DNA of 64,000 nucleotides from Choanephora cucurbitarum (lineage: Eukaryota; Mucoromycota; Mucoromycetes; Mucorales; Choanephoraceae): NCBI GenBank assembly GCA_025331435.1, contig JAIWNI010000011.1, positions 186,001 to 250,000 on the forward strand, read 5' to 3'. Positions 38,915 through 51,787 of this stretch are shown one piece after another (within the stretch, counting starts at the first letter, position 1; the number at the start of each line of letters is the position of its first letter). The position numbers were made by a program, and so were the translations under genes. The notes under the pieces were generated by a model that saw only the letters and a program-made list of their open reading frames with translations, did not search any database and was not told where the DNA came from.

Positions 38915-41375
38915 TTAATTGATACGTCTATGACTTTTATACACTTTTGAAAATTTTTTGACAATCTCATTTGTTTCAATGGCATCATGACCTTTGCTAT
39001 AAGCTTCAATATACCTGAATGCCAAGTTATACCATCTTCGAATAGTCAGAGTACCATTTCTTTTTTGATTGTCGTCTAAGAATGAATCTATGTTATCTTT
39101 TAGACTCTTGAACTTATAATCACACATTAAGCGTGCTACTCTTTTAGATTCGCCCCAATGACGCTCTATCCAGTTAGTTTCACAGTGATATTTTGGATAA
39201 AGAGTCATCAAGTGTCCTGCATTTACTAAAGATTCTTCGAGCATGGATTTCTGTTCTTGGAAGTCCTCTTGTTGCGAAATCAACTGCTCCAAACAACATC
39301 TATCGCCGCTATGTACTTTACAACATCTAAGAAGCTTCGTATCTTTCTTCACCAAGCCTCTCTCCAACAAAATTTGAAATGTACCCTTAAAATGCTCTAC
39401 CTATATACGTATCAATTTAGTATTTAAAAGCAACATCACTTTAGCTTATCACTTACAGGCTCAGGAAATTCTAATCTTCTTACCAAGTCTAATCTCAAAG
39501 CATTTTCAGAAGTGTATTTCTTTCTTGGTCCCACTTGAGCTTTGAGCTTATTAAATTCAGATCGAAATTTTCTAAAGTCAATTCTTCGCACGAAATACAT
39601 TTCTTGCGTCTTGAGTTCACCAGTTGTAGGATCCCTAAAGTATCCATCACGGAAGCGAAAAGGACCAGAAGGATTACACTGAACTTCTCCAGAAGTCATG
39701 CGACTTGCAACCAGAGCATCACTAGCAAACGCACGATGGTTTTGACTCTGGTCAAAAGCAAAAAGCCCAATGCAGTTTGGATGTAGCAAATCAAAGAGAG
39801 GTAGAACATCATTTTTCAATTGATTGTTTAAATCCTCACAAGTCCACCATTCATCACCTCCAGGGAAAAACAAAGTACGAGAGGATTTTTCTTCGCCTTC
39901 TACGACCCCTTTCATGGTTCCATGGCATGCACACATGAACTCGGACACCATGATCGATTTGCCTTGTCCTTTTGGTGCGATGCTTGATTCACCTTGTTCG
40001 ACCCATCGTTCTTTTCTGGCATCATTTGCATAAAATGTGCTTTCGTCATGAGTGACTAGCACAATCTTCTTCTCACCTTCTTCAAGAACTGGTTCAACAG
40101 CTTCTTCTTCATTATCACGAGGGTATACCTCCATTCTCTCCTTCCACATCATCATCTTTCTTGCCCAGTCAAGCCTGTACAACTTGACATCATCACGTTC
40201 ATGGCCATCAAAGTAGACATAGTCTTTGCCATTGCTTTTCTTTTCAAAGCCCCATTCCTTGAGATACTTGCTCATAGTTGCTTCGCTAAGAGCGGTTACC
40301 TTGTCAGTTACTGGACCAACAGCTAAAACTTCCGGAATGATCATTCTTCTAGTATGGTTTACTAAGTCACAAAGTGTTCTTTGATTTGGCTTTTTTGAGC
40401 GAAAGTAGTCCATAACTTTGTTCTTGATGTCTTCATCTGATAGAACAGACAACCTCTTGACATGACTACCTTGGCTGTGCATTGAGAGTTCTCCATGCTG
40501 AAGAAAGAAGCTTGCCCATTTTCTGATTGCTTTTGGCCTATAGTATTTTGAGGGCGTGTGCCATACTTCTACGGCAGCGTCATTGCTTGCCTTGACCAGA
40601 CCTTTTCCGCTCAGAATGCCATTGAAGTAGTGCTTTACTGCCATGAGTCTAAGAATCATATAGGATTCAGTCTTGGCAATGTCACTTTTGGCATTGAGCA
40701 CAGGGACAAGTTTTAAGCTGATCTTTTCAACTGCTGCTCTAATCATGCCTGATTTGTCATCTTGTTCTTCTTCGCTTTCTTCACTTTCCTCTTCATCTTC
40801 ACTACCCTCAACTGTATGTTTCTTGCAAGGCTGAAAGTAATCTGTCACTTTTTTACAATTTTGAGCCATTTCACGATTTTTTTGTTTTCTTTATCTGATG
40901 GCTCGCTTGGTCAAAGTGGCTGATCTTGCATACTTTCTCTTGCGAGTCAAGCTGAGGTTACTGCTATCCCACTTGAGAGCAGAAGCAACATCCAGTTGAC
41001 TTTCTTCAATATCGCAAATACCGTCGATCTCGATCCAATCCTGAACATCTTCATTGTCCAGAAAATCAAAGTCTTCTCCCTGAATAACAGGATTTTCATC
41101 TTGAGCTTCCATTAAATCAAGTACAAAGTCCTCATTGTATGCAAACTCGGCAAGGGAATAGTTTACTTCAGCTTCGAAGCTATAATCGTAATTGTCTTCC
41201 AAAGCTTCGTTAATAACTTCTTGGAGCTATAAAAGTTACTTTAAAATCGAATATCAAAATATAAGAATCAGTGAAGCCTTACAATTTTGCAGTGTTCTTT
41301 GTCGGCATTTTGTCTTTCTTGACGTTCAGCTGTGATTTTTTTTAGTTGCAATTGTTTTTTTGTAAGACGAGGCAT
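38915..41375 (-). pseudogene. DDE-type transposase with one in-frame stop
   Basis: Three exons (41375-41283, 41226-39457, 39400-38915) with GT-AG introns make a continuous frame of 782 codons, broken once by TAA at 40893-40891 (about codon 143). Before the stop the sequence is basic (KRKYARSATLTKRAIR) and the same frame continues RKQKNREMAQNCKKVTDYFQ, so the two halves look like one protein. Candidate catalytic acidic residues are Asp in VTHDESTFYAND, Asp in LFAFDQSQNHRAF and Glu in TNWIERHWGESKR, the last in exon 3. An acidic stretch and a KVTDYFQP motif precede a helix-turn-helix-like region (~200-330). Translation from the internal ATG at 40869 would still include all three acidic motifs. 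It is either a recently inactivated copy or one that uses two start sites. Confidence 0.75.
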
Positions 41376-42050
41376 GTTTGTGAGATTTAGAAGAAAGAAA
41401 AGAAGGCACAGGCTGAATTCAACTTAAATATAGAACTGACTTGAAAAAGCTCAGGTTGGGTCTAGTTATTACTTAGAAAATTCAAATGCTCTAATTAATA
41501 TACCATGTCAGCTATTGTTGTTGACATTTGACTTGTTTTGGAAACAATTTAAAGGGATGAAGCAAGCTGATCCTGAAATTAAAATTTTTGGCTATCAAAT
41601 GCTGGGTTGAATCTATACTATGCTCTCAGAGGGTTTCAAAAGCTTCTTGATACTAGCTTACTTTATCAAATTGTGTTTTAAATTGTTTTGAATGCTTATT
41701 AGGTCTAATGCAATTACAGCAAAAGACCATTGTAAGCGCAAGCAAGACATATAGACTTAAGTAGCGAATTTAAACGCAGTATCAAATTTGAAACCCAATA
41801 TAGAAACAGGTGTAACACTATATATGATATGATTGGCCTACATTGGGCTCAGCGACTATTTTTGGTAAAGGGGAACTTTGGCACAAAATAAGATTCTTTC
41901 AAGTCAACTTTTTTATATCAAAATTTAAAAAGTAAAAACGAAGGATTATAGAGAATTAAATTCTAAACATTTCTACGTTTTCAGATTGTTGTTAGGACGA
42001 GTCCTTCCTGAGATGAAAAGCTTTGAATTTTGAAGAAAAATTTTACTGCC

Positions 42051-42080
42051 AAATGGGACGGTTATAGTCTAAAGGCACTC
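42051..42080 (-). repeat. Right terminal inverted repeat of transposon
   Basis: 30 bp, identical to the reverse complement of 38801-38830, followed by TA at 42081-42082. Confidence 0.95.
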
Positions 42081-42082
42081 TA

Positions 42083-42417
42083 CATGAAATATCTTGCTTG
42101 CTAACAGAAGCAAAACAGATGAGCTTATAGAAACCACAAAGCTCCTTCATAACCTGCTACCAATATCAAATACGCCCTTAATGTTCCTTCTCTTTACATG
42201 AGAGGCTTTAGACTCAATTTTACCAAAGTTTCAACTGATTTGTTTATTTTCATATAATAAGTTGAATAAAGTGTACAATAAAGAGAGGTAGATTAGTTCA
42301 ATATAAGGATTTACTGGAGTTGTTGCTGTATATGGTATTTTCACTGATCGTCTCAAGATATCAGGAACGTAGTTTTGATAAGAATAAAGAAAAAACACAA
42401 GTCCAACGTAACTTGCT
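42083..42417. other. Short spacer between transposon and RHO3
   Basis: 335 bp AT-rich sequence that holds the RHO3 3' end. No gene or repeat seen. Confidence 0.5.
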
Positions 42418-43206
42418 TCAGAGTATGACACATTTGGATTTACTATGATTGGGTGATTTTGTCTTGACTATCGTACGTATTAGTCATATAAATATATACG
42501 TATACATAGTTGAAAGAAATTATAATGTACCTGTTAAGGCTACTTTAGCCGTCTCCTGAAAACACTCCTTGACGCCACGATTATGTTTAGCTGAGCATTC
42601 TAAATATCGTACTGCATTGATGTTTCTAGCCATTTCCAAACCCTAAGTGTGCGTACATACATAGTTTTAAATTCGTATTCTCTTTTTTGATTTGTAAATC
42701 AGACTTACTTCTTCATAAGAAACAGCATCTGATTTTTCTTGTCTCAGATCACATTTCAAAGCAACTAACACTATCTTGGCCTGTGTACCATGTTCTGTAA
42801 CTTCATCTAACCATTTGTCAGGTATGTTTTCGAATGAATCTCGGTTCTCTACCGAGAAACATAATAGATAGACATGTGTGTTTTCATATGATAACAATCG
42901 AATACGATCAAACTCTTCTTGTCCGGCTGTATCCCATAACGAAAGTTCAACTGTCTGGCCTTCAATAGTCATTTCTTGTACGTAGTTCTCGAACACAGTA
43001 GGCTCATAAACCTAAAGAGGTAATGTCATGAACAACCATGAAATTGCATAATTATCGTTCTCTCTCTTTCTCTCTCTCTCTTTTACGTCAGGAAAATAGT
43101 CTCGAGTAAAGACGCTGAGCAAACTGGTTTTTCCAGTAGCACCGTCGCCGCAAACAACAAGTTTTCGATGAACTGTCTTTTCTTCTGTTTTAATACATAA
43201 AGGCAT
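42418..43206 (-). CDS. RHO3: Rho-family GTPase, RHO3-like
   Basis: Four exons (43206-43087, 43011-42709, 42642-42531, 42467-42418) give 194 residues. G1 is GDGATGKTS (~19-27), the effector region VYEPTVFENYV, G3 is LWDTAGQEEFDR, G4 is ALKCDL and G5 is CSAK. The Rho-specific region and SYEEGLEMA...ALRYLECSAK pattern (here NAVRYLECSAKHNRGV) match Rho3 best. The last exon ends CVIL, a CaaX box with Leu, so geranylgeranylation and plasma-membrane attachment are expected. Rho3 controls polarised exocytosis and the actin cytoskeleton. LKCD in place of TKxD at G4 is usual for Rho3. The tail before the CaaX box carries several Lys (VKTKSPNHSKSK). The final exon is 50 nt and was too short to stand out alone. 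Confidence 0.92.
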
Positions 43207-44766
43207 ATTTTGGGTATTTGAAAATGAAATATCTTTCTCTTAGTAATAAAAAAAAAAGAGAGCGAAAAAAGAAAAGAAAAAAAAGATGTGTGTTTTTATA
43301 TCCTAAAAAAGAAGTTCATCCAAGCGCGGCATCCGAAGAAAAAAAAGCAGCTGCTTTGGATCCTCAATTGGTCAGGCTCGAAGAAAATTGGTTGATTGTA
43401 AATAGATTTGAATTTCAGTTATTGGTCGTTTTCTCTCTCTTTGGGAGAATGGCCAATCAATTTCTGTCCTTTTCTTATTGTAGTACCACAAGCCTATTCG
43501 CTAAAAAGAAGGATGCTCATTGAATTTGATTTATTGCATACATTGTAATGCCATTTAATTATGCTTGATGAAGATATAGTTGAGATTTCAAAAATACAAT
43601 TGATATTTGAACAGACTTTGATCCGAAAAAGGAAGTTGAGCTGCACGCTTTTTCGAAAATAAACAAGCCATCGTTTTCCCTATTTAATGACATACTTTTA
43701 ATGAGAAGCAATGAGACTTGAACTATCTCAATTGATAAGGATACTACAGTAGTTGCTTAATTTAAGAGTGTTTGGGTTAAAAGTATGCTCAATATAAGAG
43801 TGCATTTCTCAAGACTAAACATACTCTTAAATAAAGCGACTATTGTACTAGTAAACATTATGATGATATTAAAGAGAAGGTCATAATGCATACAAGGGAT
43901 TAAGAAAAAGATAATTATGCTATAATTAAGCTTGTTACTCTAATTCACACCATGCGCTTGTTAATCCTTCGCTTCATCATCTGTAAGCTTTTTCTTTTCT
44001 TCAATCAATTAAGCATCAGACTTGGGCTCATCTTATGTGGAGATGCATTCAGTATTAGACTACGAGCTAAATTCGTTTGAACATGCAATCCTAAACCAGC
44101 TCAATAAAAAACACATAAAGCCTAATTATCACTCCCAGTTTATGTCTAGCTTCTGGCTCGTTTACGGCTTTGCTTAGAATGTATTCCTATTTCATTGAAA
44201 ACATGATTCCGTTCAAAATGACTGTATAGAGAAGAGCGACATGAATTTTGTCAATTAGTATAAGAATATAAACAAGCGCAATGAAATTGGATGCGATAAT
44301 GAGAGTTATACTGTACTTACTGAATCAACATGGGTACTTTTTGTTGGCTGACATACCTTAGTCATTTGAATACAGTTGTCAAAGCAGTCAAAAAGACAGA
44401 CGTACATTAAACAGCAGATACATAAGAGAAAAAAAAGAAGTGTTATACTCAATGGTCTGAAAACTGGATAATCTTTAGTTCAATACTATCTTGAGTCACA
44501 AATCATTTGTAAATAACACAGTTACTCTATGCAATACATCAAAACCTTAGCATGCTTTTTTTGATCTAAAGTTTTTTCTTTAAAATTTTCAGCGGCGGCT
44601 ATTGAAAGGAAGGGAGCCAATTGAGGGCTGAAAAGCCGCTGTTTGGTACAAGAACATCCTACAAGAAAAGTTTTCTTGCTTTTTTTTAAAACTTCTTCTT
44701 TTTCTTTTCTCTTTCTTTTTCTTTTTTGCCTTTTTTCCCTTTTTATATAAAATACATATAGAAGCC
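43207..44766. other. Divergent spacer between RHO3 and RRM gene
   Basis: 1.56 kb with purine-rich sequence next to RHO3, repeat copy C at 43747-43845 and, at about 44743, a TATATAAAAT just upstream of the RRM-protein start. The open frame 43218-43523 crosses a low-complexity Lys-rich stretch and is not supported. Confidence 0.55.
43747..43845 (+). repeat. Short TIR element (MITE-like), copy C
   Basis: 99-bp element, TA at 43745-43746 and 43846-43847. Left end CAGTAGTTGCTTAATTTAAG, right end reversed CAATAGTCGCTTTATTTAAG. Shares the core with copies A and D. Confidence 0.75.
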
Positions 44767-46240
44767 ATGTCTGCTACTACCGCTACTGTCTATGTTGGCA
44801 ACCTTGACCAAAGGTAGTGAATTCACAGTCTTTTTTTTTTGTTATTGCTTTCTAAATACTTTTATATTATTTCTATAGAGTGACTGAAAACACGTTGCTT
44901 GAATATTTCGCTCCCATGGGTGCTGTTACCACTATCAAGATTATTGCTGTATGTGAAGAAAAAAATTTGTATGAATACGCGAAAAATAACCTTTACCTTA
45001 TTTAGATGCACAGAAATGGCCCTTTTGTATGATCTAATGATCCAATTTTTAACATTCAACTCATTTTCTTTTTTTTTTCTATGTACATATAGCCCAGTGT
45101 CAACTATGGCTTCATTGAATTTGCTGACGCTGCCGCTGCTGATAAGGCTATTCAAGAATTGAACGGTTACAAGATTTTGGATTATGTAAGTAGTTGAAAG
45201 AAGGAATAGGAGGAGATTATTTTGTTCCTGATGGATGAAAATTTTTTCTCGTCAAAAAATAAATTGATAGGAAATCAAAGTGAACTGGGCTCAACAAGGT
45301 CAACAAACACCTAAGGAAGAACAACCTAACCAATATCAAGTTTTTGTTGGTGATCTTGCTCCTGAGATTACTGATGAGAATTTGACTCAAGCTTTCGGTC
45401 AATTCGGTTCTTTAGTGTATGTATAAATGAATGGGGGGGACAAGAGTTTAAAGTAAAAGAGAAAAAGAATGGATGCTGATAGACTCTATAGAAATGCTCA
45501 TGTTATGAGAGACACAATGACAGGTAACCCTAGAGGTTTTGGTTTTGTTACTTATCGTGAAAAGGCAGAAGCTGATCAAGCTATCGCTTCTATGAACGGT
45601 GAATTGTTGGGTTCTCGTAATATTCGTGTTAACTGGGCTACTCAAAAGGGTCAATCTGACACTCCTCCTCCCCGTCCCGGTCAACAACTTCCTTACGAAA
45701 CTGTTGTTCAACAAACTCCTTCTTATGTTACCTCTGTCTATGTTGGTAACTTGCCACCCAATGTTTCAGGTAGTACATACTTATAATTTTAAAAAAGTAA
45801 AGGAGAGGAGAAATTAAAGTTGTTTTACTAATATCTATTTCTCTTGTTTTGGATAGATGCTGATTTGGTGCAGCCTTTTCAAAGATTTGGCTTCATTCAA
45901 GAAGTGAAGTTGCAAGCTGATAAAGGTTTCGCCTTTGTCAAGTAAGTTGCCATTAATTTTGTTTTTGAGGAAACAGTACTAAACACCCAGTTGATTACTG
46001 ATAGGTATGACACACATCAAAATGCTGCTAATGCTATCGTTCACTTGCAAGGCATCAACATCAACGGTCGTGAAGCCAAGGTAAAAAAAAATTCGGTCTT
46101 CGAGAAGAACCTGAACTGACTTTTATTTTTCTATTTAGTTATCATGGGGTAAAGATCGTGCACCTTCTAATTATTCCTTCAACAACAACGGTCAACAACG
46201 TTATCAAAACAACAACAACTGGCGCCAAAGCAGAAATTAA
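44767..46240 (+). CDS. Three-RRM RNA-binding protein, TIA1/Pub1-like
   Basis: Eight exons (44767-44813, 44879-44948, 45093-45185, 45271-45416, 45492-45769, 45857-45941, 46005-46080, 46139-46240) give 298 residues. Three RRMs in order: RRM1 with VYVGNL and YGFIEF, RRM2 with VFVGDL and RGFGFVTY, RRM3 with VYVGNL and GFAFVKY; the linker before RRM3 is Pro/Gln-rich and the C terminus is Asn/Gln-rich (NNNGQQRYQNNNN). This layout matches Pub1/TIA-1/Nam8-like proteins, which bind U-rich RNA and act in mRNA stability, splice-site choice and stress granules. The exon 5 acceptor was set at 45491 because that gives RRM2 a normal loop (GSLVNAHVMRD). Its RRM3 is followed by LSWGKD, typical of this family. 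Confidence 0.93.
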
Positions 46241-46399
46241 TCTATCATATATATAATTTTTTCTCATTTCACCTTTGTATATGTATACTTTAACTCTCAC
46301 TCTCTTTTCCTATAAAAGGAGATGAGGGAAAAATCCTTTATGCACATATAAAAAAAAACTAAAAACTTGTAATGTAACGTTTACATGAATATACATATT

Positions 46400-49300
46400 T
46401 TACTCATCATTGTTATTATTATGGCGAGGAGCACGAACAGGTCCTGTTTCTTGCTTCAATGTGATTGTACTATATTGACTACAAATATGAAAAGAGAATG
46501 AGCCGACCTCATCTCTCAATGCAAATGTTACTTACTTATGATCCTTTTGAACACGGTAATATTTATCAAGAATTTCATTTCGAGATAAAAACTCTACAAA
46601 TTCTTCATCATGAGTGATAATTACAAATTGGAAATTGGATTGTTGTTTTCGGTTTTGAATGATTCTAAGACAGATAGATGTTACCATGGTTATTAGGGAA
46701 AAGTTTTCTACTTTCTTCCTATTTTACCTGGCTAGATTTTCTGCTAAACTCTCAATATTGTCTCGATCAAGATTGGTAGTAGGTTCATCCAGAGTAAAGA
46801 TACCACAGTTGACACAAAAGGTCTCTGCCAATGCTAACCTAATAATGATAGATGCTAAAACTTTTTGTCCTGCACTACACCGGCCTCTCATGTTTAATTC
46901 TGTTCCATTTTTCATCATTACCACCTCAAGAGAAACAAGCTCGTTAGTTTTGCTTTTTTCTTTCTTGTTGTCATCTATCAGGTTTGCTTACTCGGTAATT
47001 GAATGACTGTCTTGCTGTTGTTCCTTCACTGTCTGCTCTGACTTCTATATAATCAATATCTATGGATATAACAAAATGCAAGTTTAGATAAAGCAATAAG
47101 AATTGTCAAGAAAACTCTAATCACCTCCTCCTTTATAGGTGTCCATCCATAGTTCTTTGATGATTTTGTTCAAGTCTTGCATCTTGAGAGAATGGTATTT
47201 CATGATAGCAGTCTGTAGCACTTTACTATACTTTTCCAAATCTGCATTTGCCAGTTCTTGTGTCTTGACTTCAATAAATAATTTACCGTATTGGCTGTCA
47301 ACTTGACTATAGTCATTGGCTAATTCAGCTTGGTAGCGTTTGATTTGGTCTCGCATTTGACCCACTTCACCACCAAGAGCACCACGCTATAACAGACAGA
47401 CAAAGCTATCAGAGTAATAACTTGGGCATCCCTTTTTTTGGAGCTTACCTTTTCAATCAACTCGCTTTCTCTTTGATTGACCTTGCTTAGATCTCGCATC
47501 ACTTGTTCTCGATCAAATTCATTTAGTTTTTCCTCCAGTTCTCTCAAATCTTCATCACATTGGGCCAATCCAGCCCTCATTTCTCTATATTTAATTTGAT
47601 CCTGCAATTCGCGCTCAATGCCTCTTTTATCTGCTTCATCTTTTTCAATCAAGGCCAGCCTTTCATCTGCATTGACAATATCTTGTTTGGTGTCGTCCAT
47701 AGCTTGTTGCAATTCAGCTATCTCTTTTGTAATTCTTGTTGTCTTCTGAGAGCCTGTCTCATTTGCACTTCTACAGTAAAATGTCAGCGCTTTTCTTTTG
47801 TGTCGACTTATACATCCCTCTTACCTCTTGAGATTCGAATTGAATTCCTCTAGTCTGTCTTTGAAGCGAGTTAGGTTATATTCTTCTTCGTTCAACTTCT
47901 CTTCTGTCAATTTCCATTCTTTAGCCGCTTGGTCATGTTGCTGTGTAATCTGTAATACTTTCTCTTTAAGATGAGGTGTTTCTTGTTCCGCTTTCTAAAG
48001 AAAAGATAATAAGGATGATGTTATGTATGTTTCTGTGAGATAACACTTCAATACCTGTTGACGATTGAGATTGTCTTGAAGTTGTTCTTTCAAATCTTCA
48101 AGTTGGTATTCTAATGCTACTTTAGAGTTGAGGTCATGTTCAAGCTTTAGTTTCTTTTCACGAGAATCACGCAAGGACAGCTCAACTGCTTGAACACGAC
48201 GACGTTGAACATCCATATCTGTATGAATACGCTTGATATCGCGACGAACGGATTTACTATTTATGATTGAAGTTAGCTTTGTTTTTCTTTTCGGTCATGT
48301 CAACCTGTCTTACCTTTTTTCAGATATTTCTTCCAACTCCTTTTGAACATCACTCATTGTACGTGTTCTTGCGCCTTGGCTGCCTAGTTCTCTTTCAGCA
48401 GCCATCATATCTTCATCTAAGCTTTCGATCTCTTTGTAGATACGATTCACATTGCGAGCAATTAGTAATAGTTTATCTGTCTTAATCTTGCAACCGTCCG
48501 TTTCTGCAAATTCAGTCGATGCCTAGAGAGTACTTGTTAAGTGGTTTGTTCCAATTTATAGATGGATATGTAATGTGTTACTTTACCACGTCTGCTTTAC
48601 TAACTGCTGTTTCCTTTTCAAACTCTAAAGCTTCGAGTGATTGCTTAAGGCCTGTTATGTCTTTTTTGACTGTCTCTAATTTCATCCAAACATTCAATGC
48701 CTGCTTAAATTTAGCCAATTTCTTTTCTTCCTCCACTGCAATCTTTCTCAACTTTTCTTGTTCAGCAGGAATAAAGTTACGCATTTGCTCAAGCTTAAAA
48801 AGACACGAATTTGTCAGTTCATGATCTAGTCAACTCCCAGTAATACTTACTGTACTCTTGAAAGCATCAATTTCAGACTGATCATTAAATGCTTTTGTAC
48901 ACATAGGACAACAACTTTGATTCTGTTGTTGCAACTCCAAACGATCATAAATCATAGATGCCCCTTGCATGTTTGACACTTGCCTAAACAGTATTGTCAA
49001 TATCAAGCTTTCTTACTTTTTCACCGCATTTCTCTTGTGTTGACTCACTCTTTGATCTTAAGAATACGGACTTCTTTTCGCTTAATTTCTTCTGCAAGAT
49101 TTTTATCACCACATACACTTGAAATGACCTGTGTGTATTCTGAATTATAATGTGTAAGTAAAAAAAAAAAAACTAAGCCAATGCAAAAACCACATACTGT
49201 CTACTTCTTGTTGCTTTGTAGATAACTGTTGTTTTGTCATTCTTAATCTGGCTTCTACTGCAGATAGTTCTCGAGTAGCTTTGTTTCTGTTTTCCATTTG

Positions 49301-51412
49301 ATACTGAAGCTTCTTTAAAATATTACTATGACAACAAGAGAGAAGAAATGTTAATGTTTTCCCTTTTTCATGTTGTTGTCTTCTTACACTCGATAGGTAT
49401 CTAATTCAGCCTCTAGTTTATCGACAGAAGGCCTAAAACCAAGCAATTGTTCCACGTCCTTGATACAGTCTTGATAGCTTGAGTAAATAAAAGACGATAA
49501 ATAGGCTTATTCTACAGTGAACTTTCAAACTTACATCTTGTTCAATGTTGTCTCTCTCGTTTCTTTGTCTGCTCGCTTGATGGACAATTTCGCCTGAGCA
49601 TCATTTTGTTTACTCAAGCTAGCCAACTCATCATTCAGATCAGATATTTTATCATCTAAGCCTTTCAACTCTCTTTCTTTCTTCATCAGATCATCTTCTG
49701 TAGCTACACCCGGACTGGTTTGAATTTCATCTAATTTTCTTTGCTATGAACAATCTTACTATAAGTAAGTCTAAAAAATAATGACAACGATACTTACATA
49801 TTCTTGCACTTTGGTATCAATCGCGTCAATCTCTAGTGTAGATACATGGAACTGTTTAATCTTGTTCTTGGTCTGCTCCATTTGTGATTTGGTTTGCTCC
49901 ATGTTTTTCACTAAAAATTTCTTAGTCTCCTGAATGGACATCAGTTGACTCTTGAGGACCTGCAATTCGTCTGACAGATGATTCTGTTGCGTCATTGATT
50001 CTTCTTTGATCTTTTGGTGTTGAGAAACCGTACGCTGTAAGTGTTGCCTGACTTGATCCGCTGCTTCTTCACTTAGGGAGAAACAGGTATCATGAGATTG
50101 ATTAAACTGGTCAATCAAATCATGTCGTAATTGAATCTGGCGTTCATGCTCCTCACGCGCTGCCTCTAACCGACCCATCACTAGATGCTTCTGGTCTAAC
50201 TCATCCTGTAGACGCTTTAATTTTCGTTCATGCTTCACACGCTCTGTTTGAATCTGATGCTTGTTCTGTTGATTTTGATGTTCATTGGTATGATGCTGTG
50301 CCAACAGACGCTTTAGTTCTTCTGTACTCTCTTCTCGTGGTTTCAGGTGAGTTTCCATAGACTGCATTGTACTCTGATAGAAATCCTGTTTATTGACACA
50401 CTGCTGAACATTATCCTCTACTAAATTGATATCACGCAGTAGCTGATTTAATGCCTGTTTCTGTTGATCAATGGATGTCAATTCTCTCGATACTGTATCA
50501 TGCTGTTCTGTCTTTTGACTCAATCTTCGATTAAGCTCGGTTAATGATTGACGTACTCGCTTGGCCTTTTCAGCATCTGACTTGAGTGCTTCTAGACGTA
50601 CATTGCCCAGTTTGATCTCCTGCGATGTCTCTTTACGAATGTCTTTGATGTTATCGATAGCGACTTGATATCGCTTGGATGAAAAGATATCATCGAATTT
50701 CTTCTTCAACACACTTGACTCAGACAATGGCCAGTTACTTTCTTCTTGGTGACAAAAGATCACATTATCTAGAATGGCTTTAGGTACACCCAAATGAAGT
50801 GGAAGTTCAGCATCCATATCAGCACATCGACTGGATACACTAAAGGCCTAAGATAAACAAGCTTGTTTAGAAAAGGAACGATGATCTAAATCCACTAAGC
50901 CTGTCTTTCTTTGACTTTACCTCGCCCGAAATGGGATCATAACGTAACAATGAATTGTCAATAGATTTCTGTGTGAGTGTGCCTCTCTTTCGACTGACAG
51001 CTAATGAGCGACTACAAATCATCTTTTGGCCGTTGATATTGTAAAATTTAAGTCGGATCTGAGCTTTTACTTCGTTATGGCCAGATACCTTCAGGTAACT
51101 TTGATTAAGTTCAAAAAAGACATTTTGATACAAAAATAAAGCACTTACAGTGGGATCATTGACAAAGGCACCTCCTTTACTGTTTGGAGGAAGATCGCCC
51201 GTACATGCATATCTCATACTTTCAATAATTGTCTGATTAAAAAAGAAATTAACGAACAATGCAATACATATATGCATTAAACTACGCACTGTTTTGCCAG
51301 AGCCATTAGGGCCCACAATAAGTGTTAGTGGTGAAAAGAAACGAATGTAACTTGCTTCATCTGGACTAAATGAGCGTACGCCCAACAGAGCCATGTTGGT
51401 TACATGAGACAT
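46400..51412 (-). CDS. RAD50: DNA double-strand break repair ATPase RAD50
   Basis: Nineteen exons from the ATG at 51412 to TAA at 46400 code about 1305 residues (yeast 1312). First exons: 51412-51290, 51232-51149, 51088-50921, 50847-49798. Walker A is GPNGSGKTT (34-42), completed across intron 1. The Q-loop region is [13 protein letters not shown]. Long coiled coils flank the zinc hook CPMC at about 671-674 (exon 9, 48867-48998 region). The C-terminal lobe has the ABC signature [20 protein letters not shown], Walker B with D-loop [12 protein letters not shown] and the switch His in ITHDEEF. With Mre11 and Nbs1/Xrs2 it tethers and processes DNA ends and supports telomeres and meiosis. Every intron looks GT-AG and no break is seen. 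It is head-to-head with ZNG1. Confidence 0.97.
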
Positions 51413-51787
51413 GACAGCGTTCGAGTGTGGTGTGTATAAAAACAAGCAAAAAAAAACGCGCAGAAAAAAATAGAAAGAAAGCGCGTTAATTTCAAACTCA
51501 TTCTCGAAAAAAAAAAGTTCACTCTTGTTGCATGAATTTGACAGGATTTAAATAAGAACTTACTTTCCAATCAGAAAGCAGCATTGCCTAAACCATATCG
51601 AAACAAAGATTGGAAAAATGAATGTGCTTAATTTAGTGATTCTTTCCTTTTGAAAAGGTCTTTAGGTTTTATTTTTCTTTCTAGCTTGATAGAAAACGGT
51701 TATTGCGGTGTTTCAATGCAAGTTGACAAAAGTCACCTAACGCGATAGAACTTATTTTTTTTCTTTTTCTTTTCACTTTTGTGTATT
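51413..51787. promoter_or_regulatory. Shared divergent promoter of RAD50 and ZNG1
   Basis: 375 bp between the two ATG codons. In this AT-rich sequence three CpG-bearing sites stand out: ACGCGC at 51456-51461, its reverse GCGCGT at 51481-51486 and ACGCG at 51740-51744. They resemble MBF/E2F cell-cycle boxes (ACGCG core). Function is inferred. Confidence 0.45.

Larger units (their letters stand above)
38801..42080 (-). mobile_element. DNA transposon, 3.28 kb, perfect TIRs, TA target duplication
   Basis: The ends 38801-38830 and 42051-42080 are perfect inverted repeats over 30 bp, starting GAGTGCCTTTAGACTATAAC, and match stops exactly after 30 bp. Both sides are bordered by TA (38799-38800, 42081-42082). 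The element contains one split transposase gene on the minus strand and no other frame. TA duplication and DDE-type motifs place it near the Tc1/mariner/pogo (IS630) group by inference. The family is not named because the protein resembles uncharacterised fungal transposases more than classic mariner. Identical TIRs argue for recent movement. Confidence 0.92.

Noticed and set aside
38801..42080. Transposon as the autonomous partner of the short TA-flanked repeats
   Set aside because: The terminal repeats differ (GAGTGCCTTTAGAC versus CAGTAGTCGCTTGATTTAAG), so its transposase is unlikely to move them.
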